A stretch of DNA of 55,134 nt from positions 1 to 55,134 of the forward strand of contig ONQZ01000009.1 of assembly GCA_900320095.1 (NCBI GenBank), read 5' to 3'. Below, piece after piece: positions 1-7,802 of this stretch. The notes beneath the pieces were generated by a model. It was not told the origin of the DNA, did no database searches, and worked only from the letters and a program-made list of their open reading frames with translations. Each line of letters begins with the position of its first letter. The stretch's first letter is position 1. Made by a program: the position numbers and the translations under genes. The DNA comes from an uncultured Lentisphaerota bacterium. GTDB taxonomy: Bacteria > Verrucomicrobiota > Lentisphaeria > Victivallales > UBA1829.

Positions 1-1
1 A

Positions 2-122
2 AACGCGCACTTTGTAACACAGAACGCTCTCTTTGCAAGAGTAAACGCTCATTTCGCAACACTAAACGCTCACTTCGCTTTATCTCTCAAAGCGTTTTTC
101 GCATTTGTAACACTAAACGCTC
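2..122. repeat. 21-bp phased degenerate tandem repeats
   Basis: The core AACGCTC (first copy AACGCGC) starts at 2, 23, 44 and 65, an exact 21-bp period. Each core is followed by a looser TTTGC/TTCGC and AACACTA segment. A further core lies at 116-122, and an inverted core (AGCGTTT) lies near 91. Because 21 is a multiple of 3, the minus strand reads as seven-residue repeats (ERLVLRN, ERLLLQR, ERSVLQS) and runs off the window edge. Whether this is coding or an intergenic array cannot be decided here. Confidence 0.7.
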
Positions 123-123
123 A

Positions 124-134
124 CCCCCCCCCCC
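124..134. repeat. C11 homopolymer
   Basis: A run of eleven C residues directly follows the last 21-bp repeat core, in the gap upstream of the secretin operon. Such tracts slip readily and are also prone to sequencing error. Confidence 0.8.
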
Positions 135-226
135 TTCAAATCATGCAAAGTTTGCGTTTAACTTTACAATTGACCAAAAATCGAAAACGTGACCACCGCC
201 GGATACCGTTTCCACGGGCCGGTTTC

Positions 227-257
227 GATCATTTTTCGAGCGTGGAACGAAATGATC
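227..257. promoter_or_regulatory. Inverted repeat GATCATTT-N15-AAATGATC
   Basis: Perfect 8-bp arms (227-234 and 250-257) lie about 50 bp upstream of the -35 element of the secretin operon. It could be an operator or a hairpin; no regulator is identified. Confidence 0.4.
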
Positions 258-309
258 CCGCACACTTTCATTCCGCTGTTATTCTTTCGTGCGCAATAAG
301 TTCCGCATG

Positions 310-337
310 TTGAAATTACCGGATTCCGCGTTATATT
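310..337 (+). promoter_or_regulatory. Promoter of the secretin operon
   Basis: TTGAAA (310-315), 16-bp spacer, TATATT (332-337). TATTAT at 334-339 with an 18-bp spacer is an alternative -10. It matches the promoter form seen repeatedly in this window and would give a leader of about 230 nt before the first gene, containing the structured leader RNA. Confidence 0.6.
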
Positions 338-401
338 ATCGGGGTGCGGAATTCCATGAAAAACCATCCGCATGACAAAAACTCAAACGGGCATCTCAAT
401 T

Positions 402-573
402 GATCCGGTTCGAGTGGATTTTCAGCAGATGGGCAAAAAGACGATGAGGGAAGATTGGAAGGCGGCTACCTGAAAACGTAACCGCCGAGAATCTTTCCCA
501 TCGGACTTTGTTCAGATGCGAAAAGCCGCCGAAGTGAATCAATTGAGATACCCAAAATCAAAAGGAGGAAACT
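402..573 (+). ncRNA. Structured 5' leader RNA, copy 1
   Basis: This leader is nearly identical over long blocks to 11670-11840 on the minus strand. Core hairpin: CGATG/CATCG, an internal loop, AAGATT/AATCTT, a conserved GGAA/GAG internal loop, GGCGG/CCGCC, then TAC/GTA under an A-rich loop. The basal helix is CGATG/CATCG here and CGGC/GCCG in copy 2, so bases change while pairing is kept. A second conserved block (GATGCGAAAA, then CCGCCG) precedes the AAAGGAGG ribosome-binding site; its CCGCC could compete for the GGCGG arm. It does not match a riboswitch class I recognise by eye. Confidence 0.65.
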
Positions 574-2052
574 ATGCTCAAACTCGCCCGGTGCATCCCG
601 CTGCTCGCGCTCGCCGTCCTGCCTCCGGCCCTGTCCGGACAGACCGCGTCCGGCGGCGCGGACGACACCTCGACCCAGACCCTGCGGTTCGTGCAGGACG
701 ACGCCCAGGACTACATGGTGTCGAAGATCTACCGCCTGAAATACATCCAGGCAAACGACATCACGCCGTTCGTGATGGGGATCGTGATGCGCTACAACAT
801 GAACTCGACCGTGAACTGCGTGGAGTACGGCGCGGACAATGCCCAGATGCTGACCGTGACATGCCCCGTCGAGATGATGCCGTACGTGGACGACTTCATC
901 GCGAAGGCGGACCGGAACGTCCTGATCGACGGCAAGGTCCCCGGCGACATCGTGAAGGGGACCGGCATCACGCGCGCCGTCTACCGCCCGAAATACCGGT
1001 CCGGGCAGGCGCTGCTGAACGTGCTGGTCGATTCGCAGATCGGCGAAGGCGTGTACGGCAGCGTGTACGCCTGGGACCGCAACTCCAACCAGATTTACTG
1101 GAAGGACAACAGCTCGAACACGCAGTACGTGTACCAGTTCCTCGGCTACCTGGACCGCCCGGCGCCGCAGATCACGCTCACATTCCAGCTCTACGAGGTC
1201 CGCGAAAGCACGTTCCGCGACCTCGGGATCGAGTATCTGGCGTGGAAGAACGGACCCGGCATGAACATTTTCCAGGTCGGTTTCGACGTCATCAACGTGA
1301 CGTCCGCCGGGACCACCGCGCTCAACACCATCACCGGACCCGTCGGCGGGTTCTTCGCCGCGCCGCAGTTCGACGCGAGCTTCATCCGGCTCCTGGCGCA
1401 GCGCGGCAGCGCGAAGGTCACGGACACCGCCTCGCTGACCGTGGCGAACTCCGACACGGAGAGCTATTCGCTCCAGTTCAATCCGCAGCTCCAGAACATC
1501 GTGAAGAGCGACAACGACGCCATGAGCGTGGTCGGCGACCACCTCAAACTGCCCGCCGGGTTCTCCCAGGTCTCCCTGCAGGTGAACAGCCCGCTCGTGA
1601 ACCTCCACTACGGCGAGCCCCAGACCGGATACCCCGCGAGCGAGGCGTTCTCCGTGAACGACTACGCGCCCGGCGCGTATGCGGACATGGACGGCACGCT
1701 GTTTTTCGGCTACACAGTGCAGGCGGCAAACGCGGTCGAGCGCGCGGGCGACGGCACCGAGCTGATCGAAACGAGCGAGGTCTCCAGCGACGCGCTGATC
1801 CCGCTCAACGAGGAGGTCGTGCTCGGCCAGTGGGACAAGGAGCAGGACGTGGAGCAGACGATCGGCGTCCCGTGGCTCTGCCGCATCCCGTACCTCAAAT
1901 ACCTCTTCAGCACCGTCACGACCAACCGCGAGACGACCCGCGTGTACCTCACCGTGACCGCGCGGATGCTGGACACCGCGAACCCGCAAACGCTCGATTT
2001 CGAGACCGGCGAACTGAAGAAAGTCGAAAAAGCGGAAGGAGCCATGCAATGA
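574..2052 (+). CDS. Secretin-like exported protein 1 (492 aa)
   Basis: An exported protein related to the outer-membrane secretins of type II secretion and type IV pili (GspD/PilQ). The N-terminus (MLKLARCIPLLALAVLPPAL) is a signal peptide with likely cleavage after LSGQTASG. The C-terminus has the secretin signature VPWLCRIPYLKYLFST at about 432-447, followed by a beta-rich end. The ATG is preceded by AAAAGGAGG at ideal spacing. It overlaps the next gene by ATGA, so the pair is translationally coupled. At 492 residues it is short for a full GspD with all N-domains. It may therefore form a reduced secretin or an assembly partner of the second paralogue. No ATPase, pseudopilin or inner-membrane secretion gene is adjacent. 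The family call is firm at the C-terminal motif; the substrate is unknown. Confidence 0.75.
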   Translation: MLKLARCIPLLALAVLPPALSGQTASGGADDTSTQTLRFVQDDAQDYMVSKIYRLKYIQANDITPFVMGIVMRYNMNSTVNCVEYGADNAQMLTVTCPVEMMPYVDDFIAKADRNVLIDGKVPGDIVKGTGITRAVYRPKYRSGQALLNVLVDSQIGEGVYGSVYAWDRNSNQIYWKDNSSNTQYVYQFLGYLDRPAPQITLTFQLYEVRESTFRDLGIEYLAWKNGPGMNIFQVGFDVINVTSAGTTALNTITGPVGGFFAAPQFDASFIRLLAQRGSAKVTDTASLTVANSDTESYSLQFNPQLQNIVKSDNDAMSVVGDHLKLPAGFSQVSLQVNSPLVNLHYGEPQTGYPASEAFSVNDYAPGAYADMDGTLFFGYTVQAANAVERAGDGTELIETSEVSSDALIPLNEEVVLGQWDKEQDVEQTIGVPWLCRIPYLKYLFSTVTTNRETTRVYLTVTARMLDTANPQTLDFETGELKKVEKAEGAMQ

Positions 2053-3839
2053 ACCGGATCAACCTCATTTCCATCTTCGCGGCGGGTTTTGTCTGCCTGC
2101 TGAATCTGAACGCAAACGTCCTCGCCGCCGATCTGCCCGGCGTGCCGCGCGACTCCAACTTCAGCAACACCGGCGGCTATGACGCCACGCGCATCGTAGC
2201 GCGCCTGAACGTGAACGTGGACCCCGGCACGAAAGTCGTGCATTTCATCCGCGACAACAACGACCCGCGCGTGGTCACGAAGACCTATCTGCTCCAGCAC
2301 GTCGACCCGTATGAGTTCCGCGACTATCTGCGCCAGATGGTCCAGACCAAGCGCGTCGGCAACTCCATGCTCCAGCAGCAGTATCCCTCGAACACCGCCG
2401 CGCCGCCGTTCCTCGCCACCGAAAGCTCCGTCGAGCTCGGCCCCGCGAACGCCCAGCCCGGCTATGCGCCACCCGTCCAGCTCGGCAGCAACACCGCTGT
2501 CGAGTGCCTCAAATACACCGACGGCACCGGACTGCTCATCGTGAGCGCGGAGGAATACCGGTTCACCGACAGCGAGAACGGAATCGGCATCGACACGCTC
2601 GTCGCCACGCTCGACGATCCGGCGCTGGGCGCGCTGAACTACGGCTACCAGATGTACATCTACATGCCGAAGTTCGTGCCTGCGCGCAACCTGATGCCGC
2701 TCATCGAAAACGTCGGCATGAACATCAACGACGCGACCGAGGTGTGGCAGGGCATGGACCTCGTGGCGTACGATCCCGACCTGAACTGGCTCATCTTCGA
2801 CGTCTGCAACTACTCCTGCGACAACATCGCCCACATGCTCGCGAAGTTCGACGTCCCGGTCCCCCAGGTCCGCCTGAAGATCAAGGTCTACGAGCTCGAC
2901 ACCGAGAACGACGACCGCATCGGCATCGACTTCCAGAGCTGGAAGAACAACGAGGGAGCGGACTTCTTCTCCGTCGGCGGGCGCTACCGCAACAACTGGT
3001 CGTCCGTCTACAGCGGCGGCGTCGGCCCGGTCTCCGCCTACGGCTCCGAGCGCACCAGCTACTTCAACTTCAATCCGAAGTGGAACACGCGTTACATCGA
3101 CTTCCTGGAGTCGCGCGGCAAGGCGAAGGTCCTGCACACCGGCGAACTCTGCATCCGCAACGCCGCCGAGGGTGCCACGTTCGCGCGGACCACGCAGATG
3201 CTCTACTCCGACGACTCCGCCGCCGTCTCGAAGGCGCAGGTCACGCCGGACATGGGCGTCGGCCCGTACCAGCTGCTTTCGCAGGTCATCAACAAGGTGT
3301 TCGACAAGGGCGACCCGCTCCCGGTCGGCAAGGGCGAGGCGCAGGAGATCAAGGCGTTCCCGGGGTTTGGGTTCACCATGACCGTGAACAACGTCTCCGT
3401 CAACCTCGAGGAAACGCGCTTCGACATCACGCTCTCGAACACCAGTCTGCTCGGATTCCAGTCCAACGGCGCGCCGCGCGTCTCGAACGGCGGCGTGGTG
3501 AAGCAGGTCGTCAGCCTGCCGCACGGCAAGGACACGTTCGTGATCGGCGGCCTCACGAAACAGGAGGAGGTCGAGTCGCGCACGGGCGTGCCGTGGCTCA
3601 TGGACATCCCGGTGCTCGGGTATCTCTTCAGCTCGGTCTCCAACTCGGTCAAGCACACGGAGCTGGTCGTGATGGCGCAGTGCGAATGGGACGCGCCCGC
3701 CGACAAGCCCGAGGTCAAAAACACCTCGAAGGCGGAGACGCGCGGCGCGCCCGTCGCGGCGAAGAAGCCCGCCTCTGCCTCGGAGCCGGTCATGCCCGCG
3801 CAGAAGATCCCGGCGGACGTCCCGCAACCTCAAATCTGA
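2049..3839 (+). CDS. Secretin-like exported protein 2 (596 aa)
   Basis: A second secretin paralogue, starting in the ATGA overlap with the upstream gene. It has a signal peptide (about 1-28, ending NVLAADLP). A region beginning VTKTYLLQHVDPYEFRDYL resembles the N-domains of GspD. The secretin core contains GKDTFVIGGLTKQEEVESR and ends with TGVPWLMDIPVLGYLFSS at about 513-530. A low-complexity Ala/Pro/Lys/Glu tail fills the last 45 or so residues. The core is closer to the canonical VPxLGDIPxLGxLF than that of its neighbour. Two different secretin-like proteins in one coupled operon suggest a mixed or two-part outer-membrane complex, which is inference. A lipoprotein that could act as pilotin follows 17 bp downstream. 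Confidence 0.78.
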   Translation: MNRINLISIFAAGFVCLLNLNANVLAADLPGVPRDSNFSNTGGYDATRIVARLNVNVDPGTKVVHFIRDNNDPRVVTKTYLLQHVDPYEFRDYLRQMVQTKRVGNSMLQQQYPSNTAAPPFLATESSVELGPANAQPGYAPPVQLGSNTAVECLKYTDGTGLLIVSAEEYRFTDSENGIGIDTLVATLDDPALGALNYGYQMYIYMPKFVPARNLMPLIENVGMNINDATEVWQGMDLVAYDPDLNWLIFDVCNYSCDNIAHMLAKFDVPVPQVRLKIKVYELDTENDDRIGIDFQSWKNNEGADFFSVGGRYRNNWSSVYSGGVGPVSAYGSERTSYFNFNPKWNTRYIDFLESRGKAKVLHTGELCIRNAAEGATFARTTQMLYSDDSAAVSKAQVTPDMGVGPYQLLSQVINKVFDKGDPLPVGKGEAQEIKAFPGFGFTMTVNNVSVNLEETRFDITLSNTSLLGFQSNGAPRVSNGGVVKQVVSLPHGKDTFVIGGLTKQEEVESRTGVPWLMDIPVLGYLFSSVSNSVKHTELVVMAQCEWDAPADKPEVKNTSKAETRGAPVAAKKPASASEPVMPAQKIPADVPQPQI

Positions 3840-3856
3840 ACAAAAGGAGTTGAACT

Positions 3857-4306
3857 ATGAAACAGATCATCTATACCGTTCTGGTGCTTTTCTGTTCGTT
3901 TTCTCTCGCCGCGTGCGTGGTCGTCGAAAAGGACGATTTCGAGGACGTCGACCCGGACGACGCCACGCTCGTGGAGTCCGTGAAGCTCGGAAACAACATC
4001 CTTGCGTCGTTCCGCGACGAGGATTTCGGCAGGCTGAAGAAGAACATCCCCGGTCCGCTTCGGACGAAGATGACCGAAAAGGACTTCAGGACCTCGTGCG
4101 CGAACTGGCGCGACTCGCTCGGGCGCATCAAGGACTTCGATTACGTCCTGGAGCTGGACACGCCCGCGGTGCGGAACCTGATCTGGCGCGTGGAGTTCGA
4201 GCGCGAGGCCGCGAACGGGAAGAAGGTCGAACAGGACATGCTGTTCCGCCTCGTGACCGGAAACGTCGACGACGAGACGTGTGTGCTGTCCTGCGGATTT
4301 TTGTAA
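3857..4306 (+). CDS. Small lipoprotein, possible pilotin (149 aa)
   Basis: Predicted lipoprotein: the signal peptide MKQIIYTVLVLFCSFSLAAC ends in a lipobox with Cys20 as the lipidated residue. The mature part is acidic at first (EKDDFEDVDPDD), then a small mixed alpha/beta domain with no family I recognise. AAAAGGAG precedes the ATG. It is the last gene of the operon, 17 bp after the second secretin-like gene. That position and size fit a pilotin that guides secretins to the outer membrane, but no pilotin motif is visible and this is inference from context. A strong bidirectional terminator follows. Confidence 0.6.
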   Translation: MKQIIYTVLVLFCSFSLAACVVVEKDDFEDVDPDDATLVESVKLGNNILASFRDEDFGRLKKNIPGPLRTKMTEKDFRTSCANWRDSLGRIKDFDYVLELDTPAVRNLIWRVEFEREAANGKKVEQDMLFRLVTGNVDDETCVLSCGFL

Positions 4307-4328
4307 GCTCAAAATGAACGTACAAAAC

Positions 4329-4360
4329 GGGCGCGCCTTCTTTTCATGGAAGGCGCGCCC
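4329..4360. terminator. Bidirectional terminator between lipoprotein and GH3 genes
   Basis: GGGCGCGCCTT and AAGGCGCGCCC form an 11-bp stem with a short loop. It extends outward through AGCTCAAA (near 4307) and TTTGAGCT (near 4365). It separates convergent genes and serves both strands. Confidence 0.75.
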
Positions 4361-4386
4361 GGATTTGAGCTTGATTTGAATTTGGA

Positions 4387-7300
4387 TTACTCCACCGGTC
4401 TCAGGTTGATGCGGCTCACGTTGAGCCCTTCGGATTTCCAGCGGAGTTCGAGCGTATGGAACCCCTGCTTGAACTCGACCGGATAGGACTTCGTGGTGAC
4501 CCAGTTCTGCCAGCCGCCGGTGGCGTTCGCGTTGAACGTGGCGGCGATCTCGCCGTCGAGGTACAGCTCGATCGCGAGCTGCGCCAGCGTGTTCGTCTGG
4601 CCGCTCGCCACGCACAGGGAGACCGCGTACTTGCGGTCCTTCGCGCAATGGACCGCATAACGCGCCACGCTGCCGACCGTGGCATTGAAGATGGCATAGT
4701 CCGACTCGTCGTCTTCCTGGAGCTCCTCGCGTTCTTCCGGGAGTTCCTTCTGCGAGTCTTCCGTGCGGAGCCCCTGCGAGAGGAATATTGCGCTTCTTCC
4801 GCCCGCCATGATCGACATGAACGCCCCAAGCGGGATCTCGATCTTGTCGAGTTCGATGAACTGGATGGGGCGTCCGTTGCTGACCGCGTTGAAGTCGATC
4901 GTGTATGAGCGCGCATCCGGGCCGGTGCCCGCGGTGACGATCACGGTCTTCGTGACGTCGTTCCGCGTGATCTTCTTTTCGACTCCGGCGGGCGTCGCGA
5001 CCTCGATCTTCGCGGCTGCGAAATCGATGCCGGGGAGATAGTAGTTCGTCACGGCGGGATTGAACCAGATCTTTTCGCCGTTGACCGTGATGTCGGTCGG
5101 GGCGTTCTTGATTTCAACGCCGGACTTGCCTGCGGTCGCGGAAGCGCTTGCGGCGCTCGGAACGTCGGATTTGGCGTCCGAGCTCACTGCAAACCAGTCT
5201 TCGCCGGGCTGGTAGGTGTTTGGGAGATTGTGCTCCTTGCGGAACGTGCGGGAGTTCATCACGAAGTTCAGCACGTTCTTCGTGCTGCGCTGCATTTCGC
5301 CGAGCGTGATGCCCGCCGTAATGTCGTCCGGACGGCCCGCGGCGACCCACTGGTTGTAGGATTCGAGCAGGGAGTTGTCCTTGCCGCGGGCGGGTCCGTC
5401 GCCGGGCATGAGGACGTCCATCTGGGAGCGCACGCGCCACGCGTTGTTGCGGACATGGAGCGCGTCGGACGCGCCTTCACGCGCCCACCAGTCGGTCATG
5501 AGGGAGCCGGTCCAGCCCCACTGACCGCGCAGGATGGTGGTGTCGAGATCGTAGTTGTAGTAGTTCCAGAAGCTGTTGATCTTGTTGTAGCTGCCCATGA
5601 TGTTGTAGGGCTTGCCCGCCTTCACGCAGATCTCGAACGCCCGCAGGTAGATTTCGCGGAGGGCGCGTTCGGAGCAGCGCGAATCGTTGGCGTTGCGGTT
5701 GGTCTCCTGGTTGTTCAGCGCGAAGTGCTTCGGCACGGTGGACGCGCCCGCTTTCTGGATGCCGCGTGTCATGGACGCCGCCATGAGCCCGGTGAGGAGC
5801 GGGTCTTCGGAGTAGTACTCGAAGTTGCGGCCGCAGAGAGGGTTGCGGTGGATGTTCATGCCGGGGCCGAGGATGCAGTCGACGCCGTTCATTTCCATCT
5901 CGAGGCCGACCTGGTAGTACATCGCCTCGATCAGGTCATTGTTCCAGGTGCAGGCGAGCAGGGAGCCGATGGGGAGGAGCGAAGCGTTCGCGGAGAGGCG
6001 CAGGCCGGAGGGGCCGTCGCAGGTCGCGATGGGCGGGACACCCTTGTCGCGGACGCTCTGGAGCGTGCCGCCGAAGACGGAGGCGTTGCCGGCGGGGCCG
6101 AGCGGGCTTCCCATGCCGCCGTCGCCGCGGAGAAGCGTTTCGATCTCGACGGGCGTGAGCTGTGCCACGAATTCGTCAAGCGTGTTCTTGCCGTTCTTCA
6201 CGTCGATGAGCTTGATGCCCTTATCGCCGGTTTCCGCCACGGCCTTCGGGAGGCGTTCCTTCACGCGGGCGGGGAGGTCGACGTTCGAGACCGGGACGCG
6301 TTCCGTGCCGGGGACGAACTTGCCGTTTTCTTCGACCGGCTTCACGCGGTCGAACGTGACGGCTTCGGACACGATCGGGAGCGCGGGCTCGAGCTGTTCG
6401 ACCACGGCGAGTTCGCCGAGCTCGATGTCGCCGGAAGCCTTCGCCGAGCGGCTGCTGTTCCCGACGTAGAACTTGTACTTGCCGGGTTCGAGTACCCACG
6501 CGGCCTGATGCCCGGTCGCGCCGCCGTCGTCGAACGAGGCGAAATCCTTCGCCGGGATCGTGAACGTGAACGTCTGGGATTCGTCGGGAGCGAGCAGATT
6601 CGTCTTCGCGTACGCCACGAGGACTCTCTTCGGCTTGCCGAGCTTGCCCTGCGGCGCCTGGCAATAGACCTGCACGACTTCACGGCCGAAGTATTTGTCG
6701 CCGACGTTCGTGACGGTGGTCCTGACGGTCACGCCGTCCTTCGCGAGGTCGGGGCAGTTCACGGTCACGCCGAAGATGTCGAACGTGGTGTAGCTGAGGC
6801 CGAATCCGAAGGGATAGAGGACCTTTTCCGGGGCGAACGTCTCGAAGTAGCGGTAGCCGACGTAGATGTCCTCGGTGTAGTTGTTGAACTCGCGGTTGCC
6901 GAAGCTCGAGGACGACGGGTAGTCCTGATAGGTCTCCGCGATGGCGGACGCGAGCTTGCCGGACGGCGTTTCCTTTCCGGTCAGCACGTCCACGATGGCG
7001 TTGCCGGTCTCCATGCCGCCCTGCCAGACGTACATCAGGGCGTCGATCTTGTAGTCCTTCACCCACGCCATGTCGATCACGTTGCCGACGTTCAGCAGGA
7101 CGACGGTCTTCTTGAACGAGCCGGTGATCTCCTTGAGGAGGAACTTCTCCGCGTCGGTCAGGTAGTAGCTGCCGGGTTCGAGCTTGCATTCGCGGTCTTC
7201 GCCCGCGGCGCGCCCGATCACGATCACGGCGGTGTCGGCGCGTTTGGACGCCGCCTGGACCTGTTCGGCGGTGATGGGCATTTCGGGAGCGTAGAACGGC

Positions 7301-7704
7301 CAGTTGCCCCAGCCGCCCGCGCGGAGCGGGTTCGCCTGCGCCCATTTCGTGTAGGTGTCGAAGAGCTCCTTGTCCGGCACGATTTTGTCGGTTTTTGCGA
7401 GGGCGTCGGCGAGCGTGACACGATACGGCGGCTTCACGTCGCCGCCGGAGCCGTAGCCGACCAGGAAGGTCTGGATCTGCGTGACGCCGAAGAACGCGAC
7501 GGGCTGGGGTCCGTCCTGCCCGAGCGGGAGCGCGTTGTTGTCGTTTTTGAGCAGCACGATGCCTTCGGCGGCGGCGCGGCGGGCGTATCCTTGCACGGCC
7601 GGGTTCGTCGTGGCGAACGCCTGGATCGAGATCAGGGCGGCGGCGACGGCGCAGGAGACCTCGGCGGCCGCTTTGAGACTGAGGAACGGGATGTGGAATT
7701 TCAT
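4387..7704 (-). CDS. Exported GH3 glycosidase with permuted domains and CBM6-like tail (1105 aa)
   Basis: Glycoside hydrolase family 3, probably a beta-glucosidase or related exo-enzyme acting outside the cytoplasm. A signal peptide (about 1-31, ending IQAFATTN) follows the ATG at 7704, which has AAGGAAA upstream. The domain order is inverted relative to most GH3 enzymes. The C-terminal-type sandwich domain comes first (EGIVLLKNDNNALPLG near residue 50). The FnIII-like domain follows (YPFGFGLSYTTF to about 460), and the catalytic barrel comes last (from about 520). The barrel carries KHFALNNQE and the nucleophile region GSLMTDWWA, with Asp near 739. A beta-rich linker and a CBM6-like module (GGWQNWVTTKSYPVEF, then LELRW) end the protein. 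The permuted order is known from some beta-glucosidases such as that of Ruminococcus albus. It lies 98 bp downstream of the GH95 gene. The substrate is not determined. Confidence 0.85.
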   Translation of the reverse strand: MKFHIPFLSLKAAAEVSCAVAAALISIQAFATTNPAVQGYARRAAAEGIVLLKNDNNALPLGQDGPQPVAFFGVTQIQTFLVGYGSGGDVKPPYRVTLADALAKTDKIVPDKELFDTYTKWAQANPLRAGGWGNWPFYAPEMPITAEQVQAASKRADTAVIVIGRAAGEDRECKLEPGSYYLTDAEKFLLKEITGSFKKTVVLLNVGNVIDMAWVKDYKIDALMYVWQGGMETGNAIVDVLTGKETPSGKLASAIAETYQDYPSSSSFGNREFNNYTEDIYVGYRYFETFAPEKVLYPFGFGLSYTTFDIFGVTVNCPDLAKDGVTVRTTVTNVGDKYFGREVVQVYCQAPQGKLGKPKRVLVAYAKTNLLAPDESQTFTFTIPAKDFASFDDGGATGHQAAWVLEPGKYKFYVGNSSRSAKASGDIELGELAVVEQLEPALPIVSEAVTFDRVKPVEENGKFVPGTERVPVSNVDLPARVKERLPKAVAETGDKGIKLIDVKNGKNTLDEFVAQLTPVEIETLLRGDGGMGSPLGPAGNASVFGGTLQSVRDKGVPPIATCDGPSGLRLSANASLLPIGSLLACTWNNDLIEAMYYQVGLEMEMNGVDCILGPGMNIHRNPLCGRNFEYYSEDPLLTGLMAASMTRGIQKAGASTVPKHFALNNQETNRNANDSRCSERALREIYLRAFEICVKAGKPYNIMGSYNKINSFWNYYNYDLDTTILRGQWGWTGSLMTDWWAREGASDALHVRNNAWRVRSQMDVLMPGDGPARGKDNSLLESYNQWVAAGRPDDITAGITLGEMQRSTKNVLNFVMNSRTFRKEHNLPNTYQPGEDWFAVSSDAKSDVPSAASASATAGKSGVEIKNAPTDITVNGEKIWFNPAVTNYYLPGIDFAAAKIEVATPAGVEKKITRNDVTKTVIVTAGTGPDARSYTIDFNAVSNGRPIQFIELDKIEIPLGAFMSIMAGGRSAIFLSQGLRTEDSQKELPEEREELQEDDESDYAIFNATVGSVARYAVHCAKDRKYAVSLCVASGQTNTLAQLAIELYLDGEIAATFNANATGGWQNWVTTKSYPVEFKQGFHTLELRWKSEGLNVSRINLRPVE

Positions 7705-7759
7705 GATGTTTCCTTCAGCGGATGGGGGTGATTGCTGTTTCCGGTGGAACGAAAGAAAA

Positions 7760-7787
7760 CCGGCTGTCCCCGGGAAGGAACAGCCGG
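7760..7787 (-). terminator. Intercistronic terminator-like hairpin, GH95 to GH3
   Basis: CCGGCTGT and ACAGCCGG form a perfect 8-bp stem with a 12-nt loop, followed on the minus strand by TTTTCTTTC. It lies between the GH95 stop and the GH3 start and may lower GH3 expression relative to GH95. Confidence 0.65.
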
Positions 7788-7802
7788 ACGTTCGGTTCAG
7801 GC

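Noticed and set aside
164..373. Minus-strand 69-codon frame upstream of the secretin operon
   Set aside because: No ribosome-binding site or recognisable sequence, and it overlaps the promoter and inverted repeat.
402..573. Leader RNA as a c-di-GMP-I (GEMM) riboswitch
   Set aside because: A GGGCAAA segment is shared, but the GEMM order of P2/P3 and the receptor sequences are not present. It is left as an unassigned RNA.
516..3839. A 1107-codon open frame across the secretin region and several long minus-strand frames (466-2049, 1710-3833)
   Set aside because: They are shadows of the GC-rich secretin genes. Their Arg/Pro/Ala/His-rich products lack motifs, and the real genes have signal peptides and ribosome-binding sites.
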